A DNA stretch of 64,000 bases from Deltaproteobacteria bacterium Ga0077539. GTDB lineage: Bacteria > Myxococcota_A > Polyangia > Polyangiales > Ga0077539. The notes under the pieces are model-generated. The model saw nothing but the letters and a program-made list of their open reading frames with translations, was not told the origin of the DNA and searched no databases. How positions within the stretch are numbered: the first letter of the stretch is position 1; every line of letters begins with the position of its first letter. A program made the position numbers and the translations under genes. The stretch lies in the NCBI GenBank assembly GCA_001465015.1, contig LNEO01000197.1:1-64000 (forward strand), written 5' to 3'. Positions 25,058-33,903 of this stretch are shown here, piece after piece.

Positions 25058-27619
25058 CTACCAGTCGACGACCGCGTAGTCCTTCAACAAGACGCCAAAG
25101 ACCGGCGGCTCGCCGCGCTTGTGTCGGAGAATCGGGTCGAGCACGCGCGAGGCTGCGTCTCGATCATCGAGGGGCGGAGCGAAGCCGTCGGCGCGCTGCG
25201 CGGCGTCCTGCGCGAACGGGTTCTGAGCGCTGATCCAGCCGGGATCGACGCTCACGACGTACACCCGTTCGCGCGCGAGCTCGGCGCCGACCGACAGCGT
25301 GAGCATGTTCAGCGCGGCCTTTGCCATGTTGGTGTGCGGGTGACGGCTCGGCTTGCGGCGCTGCGAGAACTGCCCTTCGATCGCGGTGACGTTGACGACG
25401 TACGCTCCTCCGCGACGCGCAGCGGCCTCGCTGAGCGCGCCTCGTAGCCGCGAGAGCAGCACAAACGGCGCGATCGCGTTGACCGACTGGGCGCTGGCGA
25501 GCTCGCCCACCGACACCTCGTCGATGCTCGCTCGCCAGGAGTTGGTGTTCGACTGCTCGTTCGGGAGCGACGCAGATGTCTCTGCGCCGTCGCTCGAGGC
25601 GCCCAGCGACGGTGCGAGGTCGAGCGTGTCGGAGCTCGCCGAGAGCGTCGGTGCGCGCGTGACTCCCGCTGGCAGGAGCGTCGCGGCGTCCATCGCCGCG
25701 AGCTGCGCGTAGTGCTGGGGGCCTCGCGCGACGGTCTGCGCCGCGTTGTTCACGAGGATGTCCACGGCCCCCCGTTCTGCGGCGATCGCTGCGGCGAATC
25801 GTTCGACATCGCGCGCGAAGCGCAGGTCGATCGGCCGCAGCTCGAGGCGAGCGCGAAACGCGTCGAAGTCTGGCTCGTTCGCGAACCGGGCCCACGCGTC
25901 GTTGGCGAAGCGCGAGGTGGCGATCACCTCGCAGCCCTGCCGCAGCAGCGCGAGCGTGACCTGAAAGCCGATGCGAACACGCGCGCCGGTGACGACGGCG
26001 AGCGATCCCGACAGGTCCGCGGTCTGAGCGCGGGCGACCCTCTCTCTCTCCGCGCATCGAGGGCACAGCCTGTCGTAGTGCGCGTCGACGTCGACGAACT
26101 CCTCTCGGCAGACGTAGCAGCGGCGAGGCTCGTTGAGCTTGCGCTGCGCCGCGGGCGCAAACCACTCGGGGCTCGCCGCTCCTGACCGCGCTCGGCGAAT
26201 GCCCGTCGCGTCGAGCTTCGCTCGGTCTTCGGCCTTTGCGCGTTCGCGGGACAGGTCGTCTCGAATTTGTGTGTTTCGCTGTCGGACCTCGCGTCTGCCG
26301 AGCTTCGCGCTGGCTGCGCGCAGCGCGCGTTCGCGCTCCGAGAGGGAAGCGCCGGCCTCATCGCGGCGTCGGACGCGCTCGAGCACCGCGAGCGCCGCGT
26401 CGAGGGACGCTTCGTCGAGCTCTTCCGGCGCGGCGCGAGGCTCACCCGAGTTGATCGCCCGCGACGCGACGCTCTTGCGCCACGCTGCGTACAATCGTCG
26501 AAGCGGCGCGAGAAACCGACGCAGCGAAGGCGGCTCGATCGGCCGGCCGAGGTTGGCGTTGCGCGCGAGGGCCGCGCGAAGCGAGGGCCCGTGGGGCGAC
26601 TGCTGGATCGAGGGCGCGTCGAGCGCGTCGATCGAGCGCGACGCTTCGACGAGCGCGACGAGCGAAGGGATCGACTCGAGTGAGATCGAGTTTCCTCGCA
26701 GATCGATCGCGCGCAGGGATCGATGGGCGCTCGCGGCGGCGAGGATCGCCGCTACGCCGTCGTGCGTGATCGCGTTGGGACGCGCGCCGCTCGCGCGCTC
26801 GGCGCGAAGGAAGCCGAGCTCGAGCGTGCGCAAGGATGGCATCGCCGCGACGATCGACGCCACTGCGGCTGCTCCTCGATCGGTGAGCCCGTTCGACGAC
26901 AGCCCGAGCGCGACGAGCGATCGGCAACTCGTGAGGGCGTCCGAGAGACGCTCCACGCCTTCGTCTTCGAGCTGACACGCGTTGAGCCGAAGCGCTTCGA
27001 GCTCGGTCCAGTCGGCGATGATCTTCGCGAGCTCGCGCGCCGCCCGCGCGTCGAGGCGGTTTGCGTCGAGCGCGAGCACGCGCGTTCGCGACGCGCGGCC
27101 CGCCGTCGTGAGCGCGAGGAGCTGCCGCGGGTCGAGCTCGTTTTGCGCGAGGTCCAGCGCGTCGATCGTGCGCTGTCGATCGAGCGCGTCGAGCAACGGA
27201 CGCACGTCGGTGAGCCCGATCGCCGCGCGTGCGACCGCGAGCGTCGTGAGCGCGGGGCAGCGGTCGATGATCGTCGCGACGCCGGGCGCTCCGAGTTGAT
27301 TGTCTCCGGCCCAGAGCGTCTGGATTCGATCGAAGCCGGCGATCGAGGCGGCTCCTTCAGGTCCGAGCTGGTTGCTCGCGACGAAGAGCGCTCGAACGCG
27401 CTGGCTCGCGACGGACGCGAGGGCGGCGAGAGGACCGCTGGCGAATCTTCGCCCACAAACGTCGAGCGCGTCGGTCTGGACCCATTCGCCTGCGCTCGAC
27501 GAGGTCGACTCTTCTGCGGACGACTCGCCGAGCGCTCGCGCCGCTCGCTCATCCGGGGCCGTAGCCGGTGCGCGAACGATGGCCCGCGCCGCGATCACCT
27601 CCTCGGGCCGCTCGAACAT
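25058..27619 (-). CDS. LRR / zinc-ribbon / short-chain dehydrogenase fusion
   Basis: An 853-residue multidomain protein. Residues about 45-350 are ribonuclease-inhibitor-type leucine-rich repeats (ALDLAQNELDP, ALGLSSNGLTDRGAAAV, AIDLRGNSISLESI). A charged helical stretch follows. A zinc ribbon has C501, C504, C519 and C522 (CYVC...CPRC). The rest is an NAD(P)-binding Rossmann domain with TGARVRIG (544-551) and NNAAQTV. The classical SDR Ser-Tyr-Lys triad is altered: the Ser region reads VNVTAIEG, and the Tyr of YxxxK is T763 in HPHTNMAKAAL, with Lys767 kept. The zinc-ribbon/SDR half resembles an uncharacterised SDR subgroup I recall with the same HPHTNMAK motif. The start lies 23 bp from that of the divergent EF-Tu-like gene. 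Confidence 0.82.
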   Translation of the reverse strand: MFERPEEVIAARAIVRAPATAPDERAARALGESSAEESTSSSAGEWVQTDALDVCGRRFASGPLAALASVASQRVRALFVASNQLGPEGAASIAGFDRIQTLWAGDNQLGAPGVATIIDRCPALTTLAVARAAIGLTDVRPLLDALDRQRTIDALDLAQNELDPRQLLALTTAGRASRTRVLALDANRLDARAARELAKIIADWTELEALRLNACQLEDEGVERLSDALTSCRSLVALGLSSNGLTDRGAAAVASIVAAMPSLRTLELGFLRAERASGARPNAITHDGVAAILAAASAHRSLRAIDLRGNSISLESIPSLVALVEASRSIDALDAPSIQQSPHGPSLRAALARNANLGRPIEPPSLRRFLAPLRRLYAAWRKSVASRAINSGEPRAAPEELDEASLDAALAVLERVRRRDEAGASLSERERALRAASAKLGRREVRQRNTQIRDDLSRERAKAEDRAKLDATGIRRARSGAASPEWFAPAAQRKLNEPRRCYVCREEFVDVDAHYDRLCPRCAERERVARAQTADLSGSLAVVTGARVRIGFQVTLALLRQGCEVIATSRFANDAWARFANEPDFDAFRARLELRPIDLRFARDVERFAAAIAAERGAVDILVNNAAQTVARGPQHYAQLAAMDAATLLPAGVTRAPTLSASSDTLDLAPSLGASSDGAETSASLPNEQSNTNSWRASIDEVSVGELASAQSVNAIAPFVLLSRLRGALSEAAARRGGAYVVNVTAIEGQFSQRRKPSRHPHTNMAKAALNMLTLSVGAELARERVYVVSVDPGWISAQNPFAQDAAQRADGFAPPLDDRDAASRVLDPILRHKRGEPPVFGVLLKDYAVVDW

Positions 27620-27642
27620 AGGTGTACAGTACCGCAACCGGT

Positions 27643-28920
27643 ATGCAGACGAGCCCCGCACTCGATCCAGCGCGCCCGCACATCAACGTCGCCGTCCTCG
27701 GTCACTCGGGGCACGGAAAGTCACGGCTCGTCGCGGCGCTCACCGCGCGATCGTTCGTTCATGCTTCGAGGCCGTGGGCCAAGACCACCAATCGAATCGT
27801 CTTCGTCGACCTCGCTGCGATGCCCGTGCGAGGCGAGGTGGTTCGTCACAGCCGAGCATCGGCGATCGAGTTCGAGAGCCCGTTTCGGCACTACAGCGCG
27901 CTGGACGTCCCGGGCGCGAGGCGTCTGTGCGATGCGGCGCTCGCTGCCTGCTCGGCGGCGGACGTCGCCGTGCTCGTGGTGAGCGCGACCGAGGGCGCTC
28001 TTTCGCAGACCCGCGAGCACGCGCTGTTTGCGCGGGCGCTCGGGGTGCCGTCGATCGTCGTCTTTTTGTCGCACTGCGACCGGGTGAGCGACGCCGCGCA
28101 GCTCGACCTCGCTGAAAACGAAGTGCGCGAGGTGCTCTCGGACGTCGGGTACAGCGGGGACATGGCTCCGTTTGTGCGAGGGGCGTCGATCGAGGACGAC
28201 GCCTCGCCGTGGGCCGCGACGCTCGACGATCTGCTGGCTGCGATCGACCGCGAGGTGCGCGATCCTGCTCGCGACACCGCAGGCCGCGCGCGCGCCACGG
28301 TGCTCTGGCGCTACGAGACTCTGAGGCAACCAGACAGCATCGCGCTCGTGTACGTCAGCCGCGGAACGATTCGGCGCGGGGACAAGCTGCTGCTCTTGGG
28401 TCGCCGTGACCCGGTGAGCGTCGCCGTGACCGGCACGCGCGTCTTCGATAGGCCAGTTGAATCTGTGGCCGCAGGTGACATCGCGACGCTGCGCCTCTCA
28501 GCGCAGGGCGCGCCGGTGCTCTGGCGTCGCGCGTTGCACCGCGGCGCAGCGCTCGAGGCCCGCGCCGCGTCGAGCCCGAAGGTCAGCGCGCTGGTCTCTC
28601 TTCGCTTGCTGACCGCGGGCGAGGGCGGGCGGCACACCGAAATCGTCTCCGGGTATCGCGGCGCGCTTTGCTTCGGCGCGACCAAGGTGGCGACGCGATT
28701 CGTGCTCCCGCCGCGAACCGACCGCGTTCGACCTGGCGAGTCGCTCTCGGGCGTCATCGCCGAGCTCCAGTGGTCGCCGTCCGTCGAGCTGCCGGCGCGG
28801 TTTGTGCTGCGGGACGGCTGCGACGGCTTTCAGCGAAAATTCGGCGGTGGAGCGCGCTGGTCTGGCACGAGCGCGATCGGGACGCTCGACGAGTGGCGAA
28901 CGCCCGACCCCACGACGTGA
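27643..28920 (+). CDS. Degenerate EF-Tu paralogue
   Basis: A 425-residue protein colinear with elongation factor Tu through all three domains: PHINVAVLGHSGHGKS (G1), SQTREHALFARALGVPSIVVFL, MAPFVRGAS, EGGRHTEIVSGYR and RFVLRDGCDGF. Key residues have drifted. G1 lacks Asp (GHSGHGKS against GHVDHGKT). G3 reads DVPGA92, losing the catalytic His of DCPGH. The NKCD base-specificity motif reads S143-H-C-D146. The switch I RGITI motif is missing. It probably does not deliver aminoacyl-tRNA; it may bind nucleotide weakly or act by binding. The ATG at 27643 matches the EF-Tu N-terminus. A GTG 21 bp earlier is possible. Confidence 0.85.
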   Translation: MQTSPALDPARPHINVAVLGHSGHGKSRLVAALTARSFVHASRPWAKTTNRIVFVDLAAMPVRGEVVRHSRASAIEFESPFRHYSALDVPGARRLCDAALAACSAADVAVLVVSATEGALSQTREHALFARALGVPSIVVFLSHCDRVSDAAQLDLAENEVREVLSDVGYSGDMAPFVRGASIEDDASPWAATLDDLLAAIDREVRDPARDTAGRARATVLWRYETLRQPDSIALVYVSRGTIRRGDKLLLLGRRDPVSVAVTGTRVFDRPVESVAAGDIATLRLSAQGAPVLWRRALHRGAALEARAASSPKVSALVSLRLLTAGEGGRHTEIVSGYRGALCFGATKVATRFVLPPRTDRVRPGESLSGVIAELQWSPSVELPARFVLRDGCDGFQRKFGGGARWSGTSAIGTLDEWRTPDPTT

Positions 28921-28935
28921 CCGTCCAGCCCGCCT

Positions 28936-28959
28936 GACCGCGCGCGGGGCCTCGCGGTC
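28936..28959. terminator. Hairpin between convergent genes
   Basis: GACCGCG (28936-28942) pairs perfectly with CGCGGTC (28953-28959) across a 10-nt loop. An outer pair, GCCCGCCT (28928-28935) with AGGCGGGC (29000-29007), could enclose it. It lies between the stops of the EF-Tu-like gene and the kinase gene and could end both transcripts. Confidence 0.4.
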
Positions 28960-29012
28960 GCGCTCGTCGACCGCGAACGTTGAATACATGTGCGGGATTA
29001 GGCGGGCGCGAT

Positions 29013-32000
29013 CTACAGCGCCGCGGCGAACGCTCGTCCGAACTCGAGCGGCGTGGGACGCTCGCGCGGGTCCTTCGAGGTGGCGTCGCGCAAGAGCTTG
29101 GCCACCGTGGCTGGAAAGATCCTGAGCCGTTCGGGGTCCTCGAAGGGGTCCCGTTGCATGTGCGCGATGATTCGATCGCGCGCGTTGGAGATGTCATCAA
29201 AGAACGTGCGTCCCGTGGTGACGTTGTAGATCGTCCCCGCGAGCGCGTAGACGTCTGCGCGACCGTCGAGCTCCATCGGATCGAGGACCTGCTCGGGCGC
29301 GATGTAGCCAGGCGTTCCGGCGACGAACCGCCCCATGGCCTCTTTGGAGACCTTGCTGGCGCGAACCATGCCGAAGTCGATGACCACGGTCGCGAGCACC
29401 GGCGTTCGGGCGGGGTCTCGGTGCTTTTCTGGGTCGAAGCGGTCGCCGCCAGGCAGCGGCAGTCGAATCCAGAGGTTGGCCGGCTTGATGTCGCGATGAA
29501 CGAGCCCCGCGCCGTGCAGCGCCGCGAGCCCCGCGCACGACTCGACGACGATCTGTCGAAGCTCGAAGATCGAGAGCAGCCGCGCGCCTGCGTACTGCTT
29601 CAAGTCCGCGCCGATCAAGAGCTCGAGCACCAGAAACGGCACGCCCTTGGACACGCCGCTGTCGATGATGTTCGCGACGTTGGGGTGGTAGAGGCCGGCG
29701 AGCGCCTTGGCCTCTTCGACGAACGACGCGAGGATGCCTTCGCGCTCCTGCTCGCTCGCGCCTTCGAGCGCGTCGGCCTTCGGGATCTTGAGCACGAACA
29801 TGCGATCAGCGCCGGGCTTTCGCACCTGCCATACGCTGCCGATGCCGCCTTCGCCGAGCGGCTTGAGCAGCTCGTATCCCTCGATGATCTTGCGCGACTC
29901 GGCCTTCTTGGGCGCGGGCGGAGGAGGGGGAGTGCGACGCACGGCGCCGTTGACCGCCGCCTCGACGAGCGACGAGGTCACGGGCCCGAGCGAGCCGAAC
30001 CACACGCCCACCGGCGCGAGGTCGCGCGCGCGGATCGCCCTGGCCACCAGCGCGGCGACGCGCGGCGCGTTGTCCGACTCGAACGCTCCGCCCTCGGGCG
30101 AGGAGTGAAGTCCCTTCACCGGATCTTCGAGCGAAGCGTGGAGCCGCTCTGCGCCGAGCGCGAGCTGCAAGCACAGCGCGTCGAGATCGGCCTTGTTTCC
30201 TGCGGCAGACGTGAAGCGCTGCAGCGCGTGGGCGAAGCCGACGATGGCGTGCGAGAGCTCGGTGTCGTCCGCCTCGAGGTCGATCATCGACTGCTCGACC
30301 GCCGTGACCCACCGACCATCGCACGCACGCGCTGGATCCGATCGAAGCGCGCCGCGAATTTCCTCGGCGAGGATCGTGCAGCGCTCGAGCGCGTCCTTCG
30401 ACAGCATCGGAAGCGAGGCCGCGACCTGCTCGAGCACCGCAGGCCGATCGACCACGAGCGCCCACCACGCCGCGAACGGCCCGAGCCAGCGAACGTCGTC
30501 GACTTCGCCGAGCGACGTGCCGCGCGTCGCGTCCACGAGGCGCCAGAGCAGGCTGGAGAGCGCGTTGCGCAGCGCTGACGGCAACGTCCGCGAACCGTCC
30601 GTCAAACCCTGGACGTTTCGCAGCCACATGCAGGTGTGGTGCGCCGTTGGGCCGCGGCCCGGACCGAGGTCCGGCTCTTCGCCGCACGCGTCGAGCGCGT
30701 AGCCGCCGAGCTGAATCGCGAGCACCTCGAGCGCCTCTTCCACTTCTGGATCCGAGCCGCCCTCTTTGCGTCGCTGCTCGACGGTCTCGAGCAACGACTG
30801 CGGCGCGTCTGCGATCGTGCGCCAGGTGTCTTCGAGGTCCGGCTCGATGACCGGCGTGCCGGCAGGCCGCGTCGAGAGCAAAGGCCCCCATAGGCCCAGC
30901 GCGAGCGATCGCGCGATTCCTTCGATCGCGTTGATCCCCGCGGCGCGCCTTCGGGCGCGAGAGTCGGAGACGGCGATCTTCTTCGCTTCATTGAAGGTCG
31001 ACGCGAGGGACTCTGCGAAGCGCGCCGCGCGCGCGTCGGCCTCTTCGTCGTCGTACTGCGCCGCGAGTCGGACGAGGTTCTCGAGGCCCTGCTCGAGGTC
31101 GAGCGGATCTCGCTCTGCGCCGTCGATCGGGTCCGTCGCCGCCAGCACGAACAGCCACCGACGCCAGTCGTCCAGCCGCTCGCTCCGCGCGCCGCGCGCC
31201 ATCTCTCGAAGCTGGCGCAAGGGGGCCTCGACGAGCTGCTGTTGCGTTCCTCCGCGGCGCCAGAGCGCGCCGAGTCCGCGCGCGAGGGCTCGCGCCGTGA
31301 TCGCGCCGCCCTCGCCAGCGAGGATTCGCGCCGCGAGCTTGTCCCAGAGATCGCGGCGCTCGAGGATCAAATACGGCGTCGCCGCAGCCGCCGCGGCCAG
31401 CGCGTAGGGCTCGGCCTTCGGATCCGAGAGCATCGAGCTCAGCTCGCCGCCGTACACCCTGAGCTTGTCCGCGGGCAGCGACGCGAACGCGGTGATCGCC
31501 CGCTGGCGCAGCAGCGGACTCTCGGCGCGCATCCAGTCGAGCAGCGTCCCCTCGAGCGCCTCGAACTCGCCTGCGAACCGCCCCAGCGCGCGCCCCGCGT
31601 GCACCCACACGAGCGGGTCGGGATGCAGCAGCAGCGGTTGGAGGTTTTGCAGGGTCTTGCCAACAACGTCTGGGGGAAAAGCCTGCGTCAAACCGCGTGC
31701 GCACACCTCGAGGCATCGCGCCGCCAGAACGCGGCCGCGGAGCGGACCGCGCGCCCACGACCCGACGAGCGCCTCGAAGTCCTCGACGCTCCCGAAGACC
31801 CACGGCGCGAGCTCGGGCATCGGCAGCGCGCTCGCGCCTGCCTCCCAAAGAAGGATCTCGAGCCGCGCTTTGACCGCCGAGTACTCGGGCAAGCCCATGT
31901 AGGTGGCAGGACCCGTGAGCGGCGCGCAGGCGAGCGCGTCCACGAGCGGTCCCTCGAGCACGCGCGCATCGGCCACGTCCGGGATCCGATCGCGCCAATC

Positions 32001-32336
32001 TTTGTTGTTCATCGCCGCTTGCAGCATCGGCGCGAGGCGGACATCGCGCCGGCTGGCGACAGAGAGCAGCCAGAGGTACAGCGTCTCGCCGGCAGGCTCG
32101 TTGAGCAGCGCGACGAGCTCTTGCGTTCCGCTGTTCGAGCGCGTGAGCGCCGGGAGGGCGCGATCCAATACCTCGGCCGCCGGTCGGACGCTCGGGTCGA
32201 GCTGTCGCTCGGGTCCGTCGTAGTGGGGTCCCTTCCACCACGCAAGGAGCGACGCCCGCGACTCCGCTGGGTCCTCACCGGATTGAATGTGCTGCGTAAG
32301 ACGCGCGAATGCGTCGCGAACTGTCGAAGCGAGCAT
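29013..32336 (-). CDS. Giant protein with C-terminal Ser/Thr kinase domain
   Basis: A 1107-residue protein. About 800 residues of helical, Leu/Ala/Arg-rich sequence with HEAT-like character come first. A kinase domain then runs from about 818 to the end. It has the Gly loop LGEGGIGSVW, the VAIK-type Lys (FVLKIPKAD), HRDIKPANLW, DFGMVR and GTPGYIAPEQV. All catalytic residues are present, so it should be an active eukaryotic-like kinase. A C-terminal kinase after a long repeat region reverses the usual bacterial order (kinase first, sensor last). No membrane segment is obvious, so it is probably cytoplasmic. It diverges from the reverse transcriptase gene across 119 bp. The ATG at 32334-32336 begins MLASTVRDAF. 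Confidence 0.88.
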   Translation of the reverse strand: MLASTVRDAFARLTQHIQSGEDPAESRASLLAWWKGPHYDGPERQLDPSVRPAAEVLDRALPALTRSNSGTQELVALLNEPAGETLYLWLLSVASRRDVRLAPMLQAAMNNKDWRDRIPDVADARVLEGPLVDALACAPLTGPATYMGLPEYSAVKARLEILLWEAGASALPMPELAPWVFGSVEDFEALVGSWARGPLRGRVLAARCLEVCARGLTQAFPPDVVGKTLQNLQPLLLHPDPLVWVHAGRALGRFAGEFEALEGTLLDWMRAESPLLRQRAITAFASLPADKLRVYGGELSSMLSDPKAEPYALAAAAAATPYLILERRDLWDKLAARILAGEGGAITARALARGLGALWRRGGTQQQLVEAPLRQLREMARGARSERLDDWRRWLFVLAATDPIDGAERDPLDLEQGLENLVRLAAQYDDEEADARAARFAESLASTFNEAKKIAVSDSRARRRAAGINAIEGIARSLALGLWGPLLSTRPAGTPVIEPDLEDTWRTIADAPQSLLETVEQRRKEGGSDPEVEEALEVLAIQLGGYALDACGEEPDLGPGRGPTAHHTCMWLRNVQGLTDGSRTLPSALRNALSSLLWRLVDATRGTSLGEVDDVRWLGPFAAWWALVVDRPAVLEQVAASLPMLSKDALERCTILAEEIRGALRSDPARACDGRWVTAVEQSMIDLEADDTELSHAIVGFAHALQRFTSAAGNKADLDALCLQLALGAERLHASLEDPVKGLHSSPEGGAFESDNAPRVAALVARAIRARDLAPVGVWFGSLGPVTSSLVEAAVNGAVRRTPPPPPAPKKAESRKIIEGYELLKPLGEGGIGSVWQVRKPGADRMFVLKIPKADALEGASEQEREGILASFVEEAKALAGLYHPNVANIIDSGVSKGVPFLVLELLIGADLKQYAGARLLSIFELRQIVVESCAGLAALHGAGLVHRDIKPANLWIRLPLPGGDRFDPEKHRDPARTPVLATVVIDFGMVRASKVSKEAMGRFVAGTPGYIAPEQVLDPMELDGRADVYALAGTIYNVTTGRTFFDDISNARDRIIAHMQRDPFEDPERLRIFPATVAKLLRDATSKDPRERPTPLEFGRAFAAAL

Positions 32337-32372
32337 GGTCGAGCCCTTCGCGGGGGAGCCTACAACGTCGCG

Positions 32373-32386
32373 GCGCGGTTCCGCGC
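32373..32386. repeat. Perfect GC-rich palindrome upstream of RT
   Basis: GCGCGG-TT-CCGCGC is a perfect 6-bp inverted repeat in the 119-bp gap between the divergent kinase and reverse transcriptase genes. It may be an operator or a short RNA hairpin. It is far too short to be a retron msd stem. Confidence 0.35.
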
Positions 32387-32455
32387 ATTTCTGTCGACGA
32401 CACCCGAGCGCGTGCTCCCCCTGGCGCCGCGCATACGGTACAAATCGGGGAGACG

Positions 32456-33903
32456 ATGGACCTCGCGAAGCTGCTGTTTACCATCAAGCCCTTGCTCGGG
32501 GATGTGCGCGCCAACTTCGGCAAGATCGTCGAGTTGCTCGAGAAGCACGACGACCTCGCCGAGTACGACGTCGCGCGATTCTACGTGAGCAAAGCGATTC
32601 GACCGGCGATCGAAGACAAGCTGTCGTCTCAGGATCCCCGAGATCGGACCGCCGCGACCAAGAGCATCCCGAAGCTGCTCGGTAAGTCCGAGGGCGCCTC
32701 GCTTCTGCGGCGCGTCTACAAAGATTCGTCGCCGACCGTGCGCAGCGCCGCCCGCGCCGGTGTGTACGCCCTCGGGATCGAAGAGGTCGCGCTTCCCGAC
32801 TCGCGCTTTCCCGCGCCTCGCAACGACTGGCAGCGGCAAGGCGGGTGGAACGAGACCGGATGGGCCTTCGGCCTCAGCGACTCGCGCGCGCGAAAGCCCA
32901 AGCGTCGCGTGCCCGATGACATCGCCGAGGTGCGAAAGGTCTTCAAGGACCTGCAGACCGGCGACGACGTCGCCAAGGCGCTGGGGATGAAGAAGGCCAA
33001 GGACTTGAAGGCCCTGATGCGCGCGGGCAATCAACCCGGCTCGGGGTACGTCGAGTTTACGGTCCCGAAGGCCACTGGCGGCGTCCGCACGATTTGCGCG
33101 CCGCGAGCGCCGCTCAAGCGCGTGCAGCGGACGATCCTTCGAGAGCTGCTCTCGAAGGTTCCGAGTCACCCTGCCGCACACGGATTCATCAACGGCAGGT
33201 CCGTCGTCAGCAACGCCCGTCCGCACGAGGGCGCCAAGATCGTGGTCAAGGTCGACCTCAAGGACTTCTTTCCGACGGTGCACTTCTACCGGGTCGCCGG
33301 GACGCTTCGGTACCTGGGGATGGGGGAGGCCGCGGCTGCGGCCCTCGCCGCGATCGTGACACACAGAAACAAGATGCCCGACGGCACCGTGGTGATGCCC
33401 GGAGCGCTCCCGCAAGGCGCGCCGACGTCGCCGGCGATCACCAACATCGTTTGCCGTCGGCTCGACGCGCGACTCGAGGCGCTCTCCAAGAAAGCGGGAG
33501 CCACCTATACGCGGTACGCCGACGACCTGACGTTCTCGTTTCGCGAGGAGCCGACCAAGGGCGTCGGGCGCTTTTTGTGGTGATCCAGCAAGAGGGCTTC
33601 GTGCAAAACGCCCCCAAGCGCAGGGTTCTTCGCGGCTCGAACCAGCAGCGAATCACGGGCGTCGTGGTCAACAACGGTCTGAGCGTCCCTCGTGACGCGC
33701 GCCGACGCTTTCGCGCGATCCTCGAGAACATCCGTCGCACGAGCGTCGAGGAGCAGGCCCGCGGAAAGACCGACTTCAAGGCCTACCTCAAGGGCTTCGC
33801 TTCGTACGTGAAGATGGTGCAGCCCGAGGTCGGCAAGAAGCTGATGGAAGAAGTGCACTCGGTGCTCGCGGAGGACGTGCGCAAACGAGGCGCCGCGAAG
33901 TGA
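32456..33903 (+). pseudogene. Retron-type reverse transcriptase with a frameshift
   Basis: A reverse transcriptase in two frames. The first, 32456-33583, gives a HEAT-like N-terminal region of about 110 residues. The polymerase palm then follows: TVPKATGGVRTICAPRAPLK, AHGFINGRSVVSNARPH (retron NAxxH-type), VDLKDFFPTVHF, LPQGAPTSPAITN and YTRYADDLTFSF. It then hits TGA at 33581. The remaining ~108 residues continue one frame over (from about 33577) with IQQEGFVQN, QQRITGVVVN (retron VTG-type) and a helical tail. One extra base near 33571-33583 would restore a protein of about 482 residues, the size of myxobacterial retron RTs. The ATG has GGGGAG five bases upstream. The final TGA overlaps the next gene's GTG. 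No msr-msd RNA is visible. Confidence 0.82.
33571..33583 (+). other. Frameshift site in the RT gene
   Basis: The first frame reads CGC TTT TTG TGG TGA, and the second continues GTG GTG ATC CAG from 33577. A -1 shift, or one missing base in the CTTTTTGTGG run, accounts for it. CTTTTTG is not a canonical X-XXY-YYZ slippery heptamer. A point deletion or a sequencing or assembly error is therefore more likely than programmed frameshifting. Confidence 0.7.

Noticed and set aside
32180..32455. Retron msr-msd upstream of the RT
   Set aside because: No long msd stem or paired a1/a2 repeats are visible. The free gap is 119 bp, and anything longer would overlap the kinase start.
33571..33583. Programmed -1 frameshift
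   Set aside because: CGC TTT TTG does not fit X-XXY-YYZ and no downstream pseudoknot was evident. It is kept only as a possibility to test.
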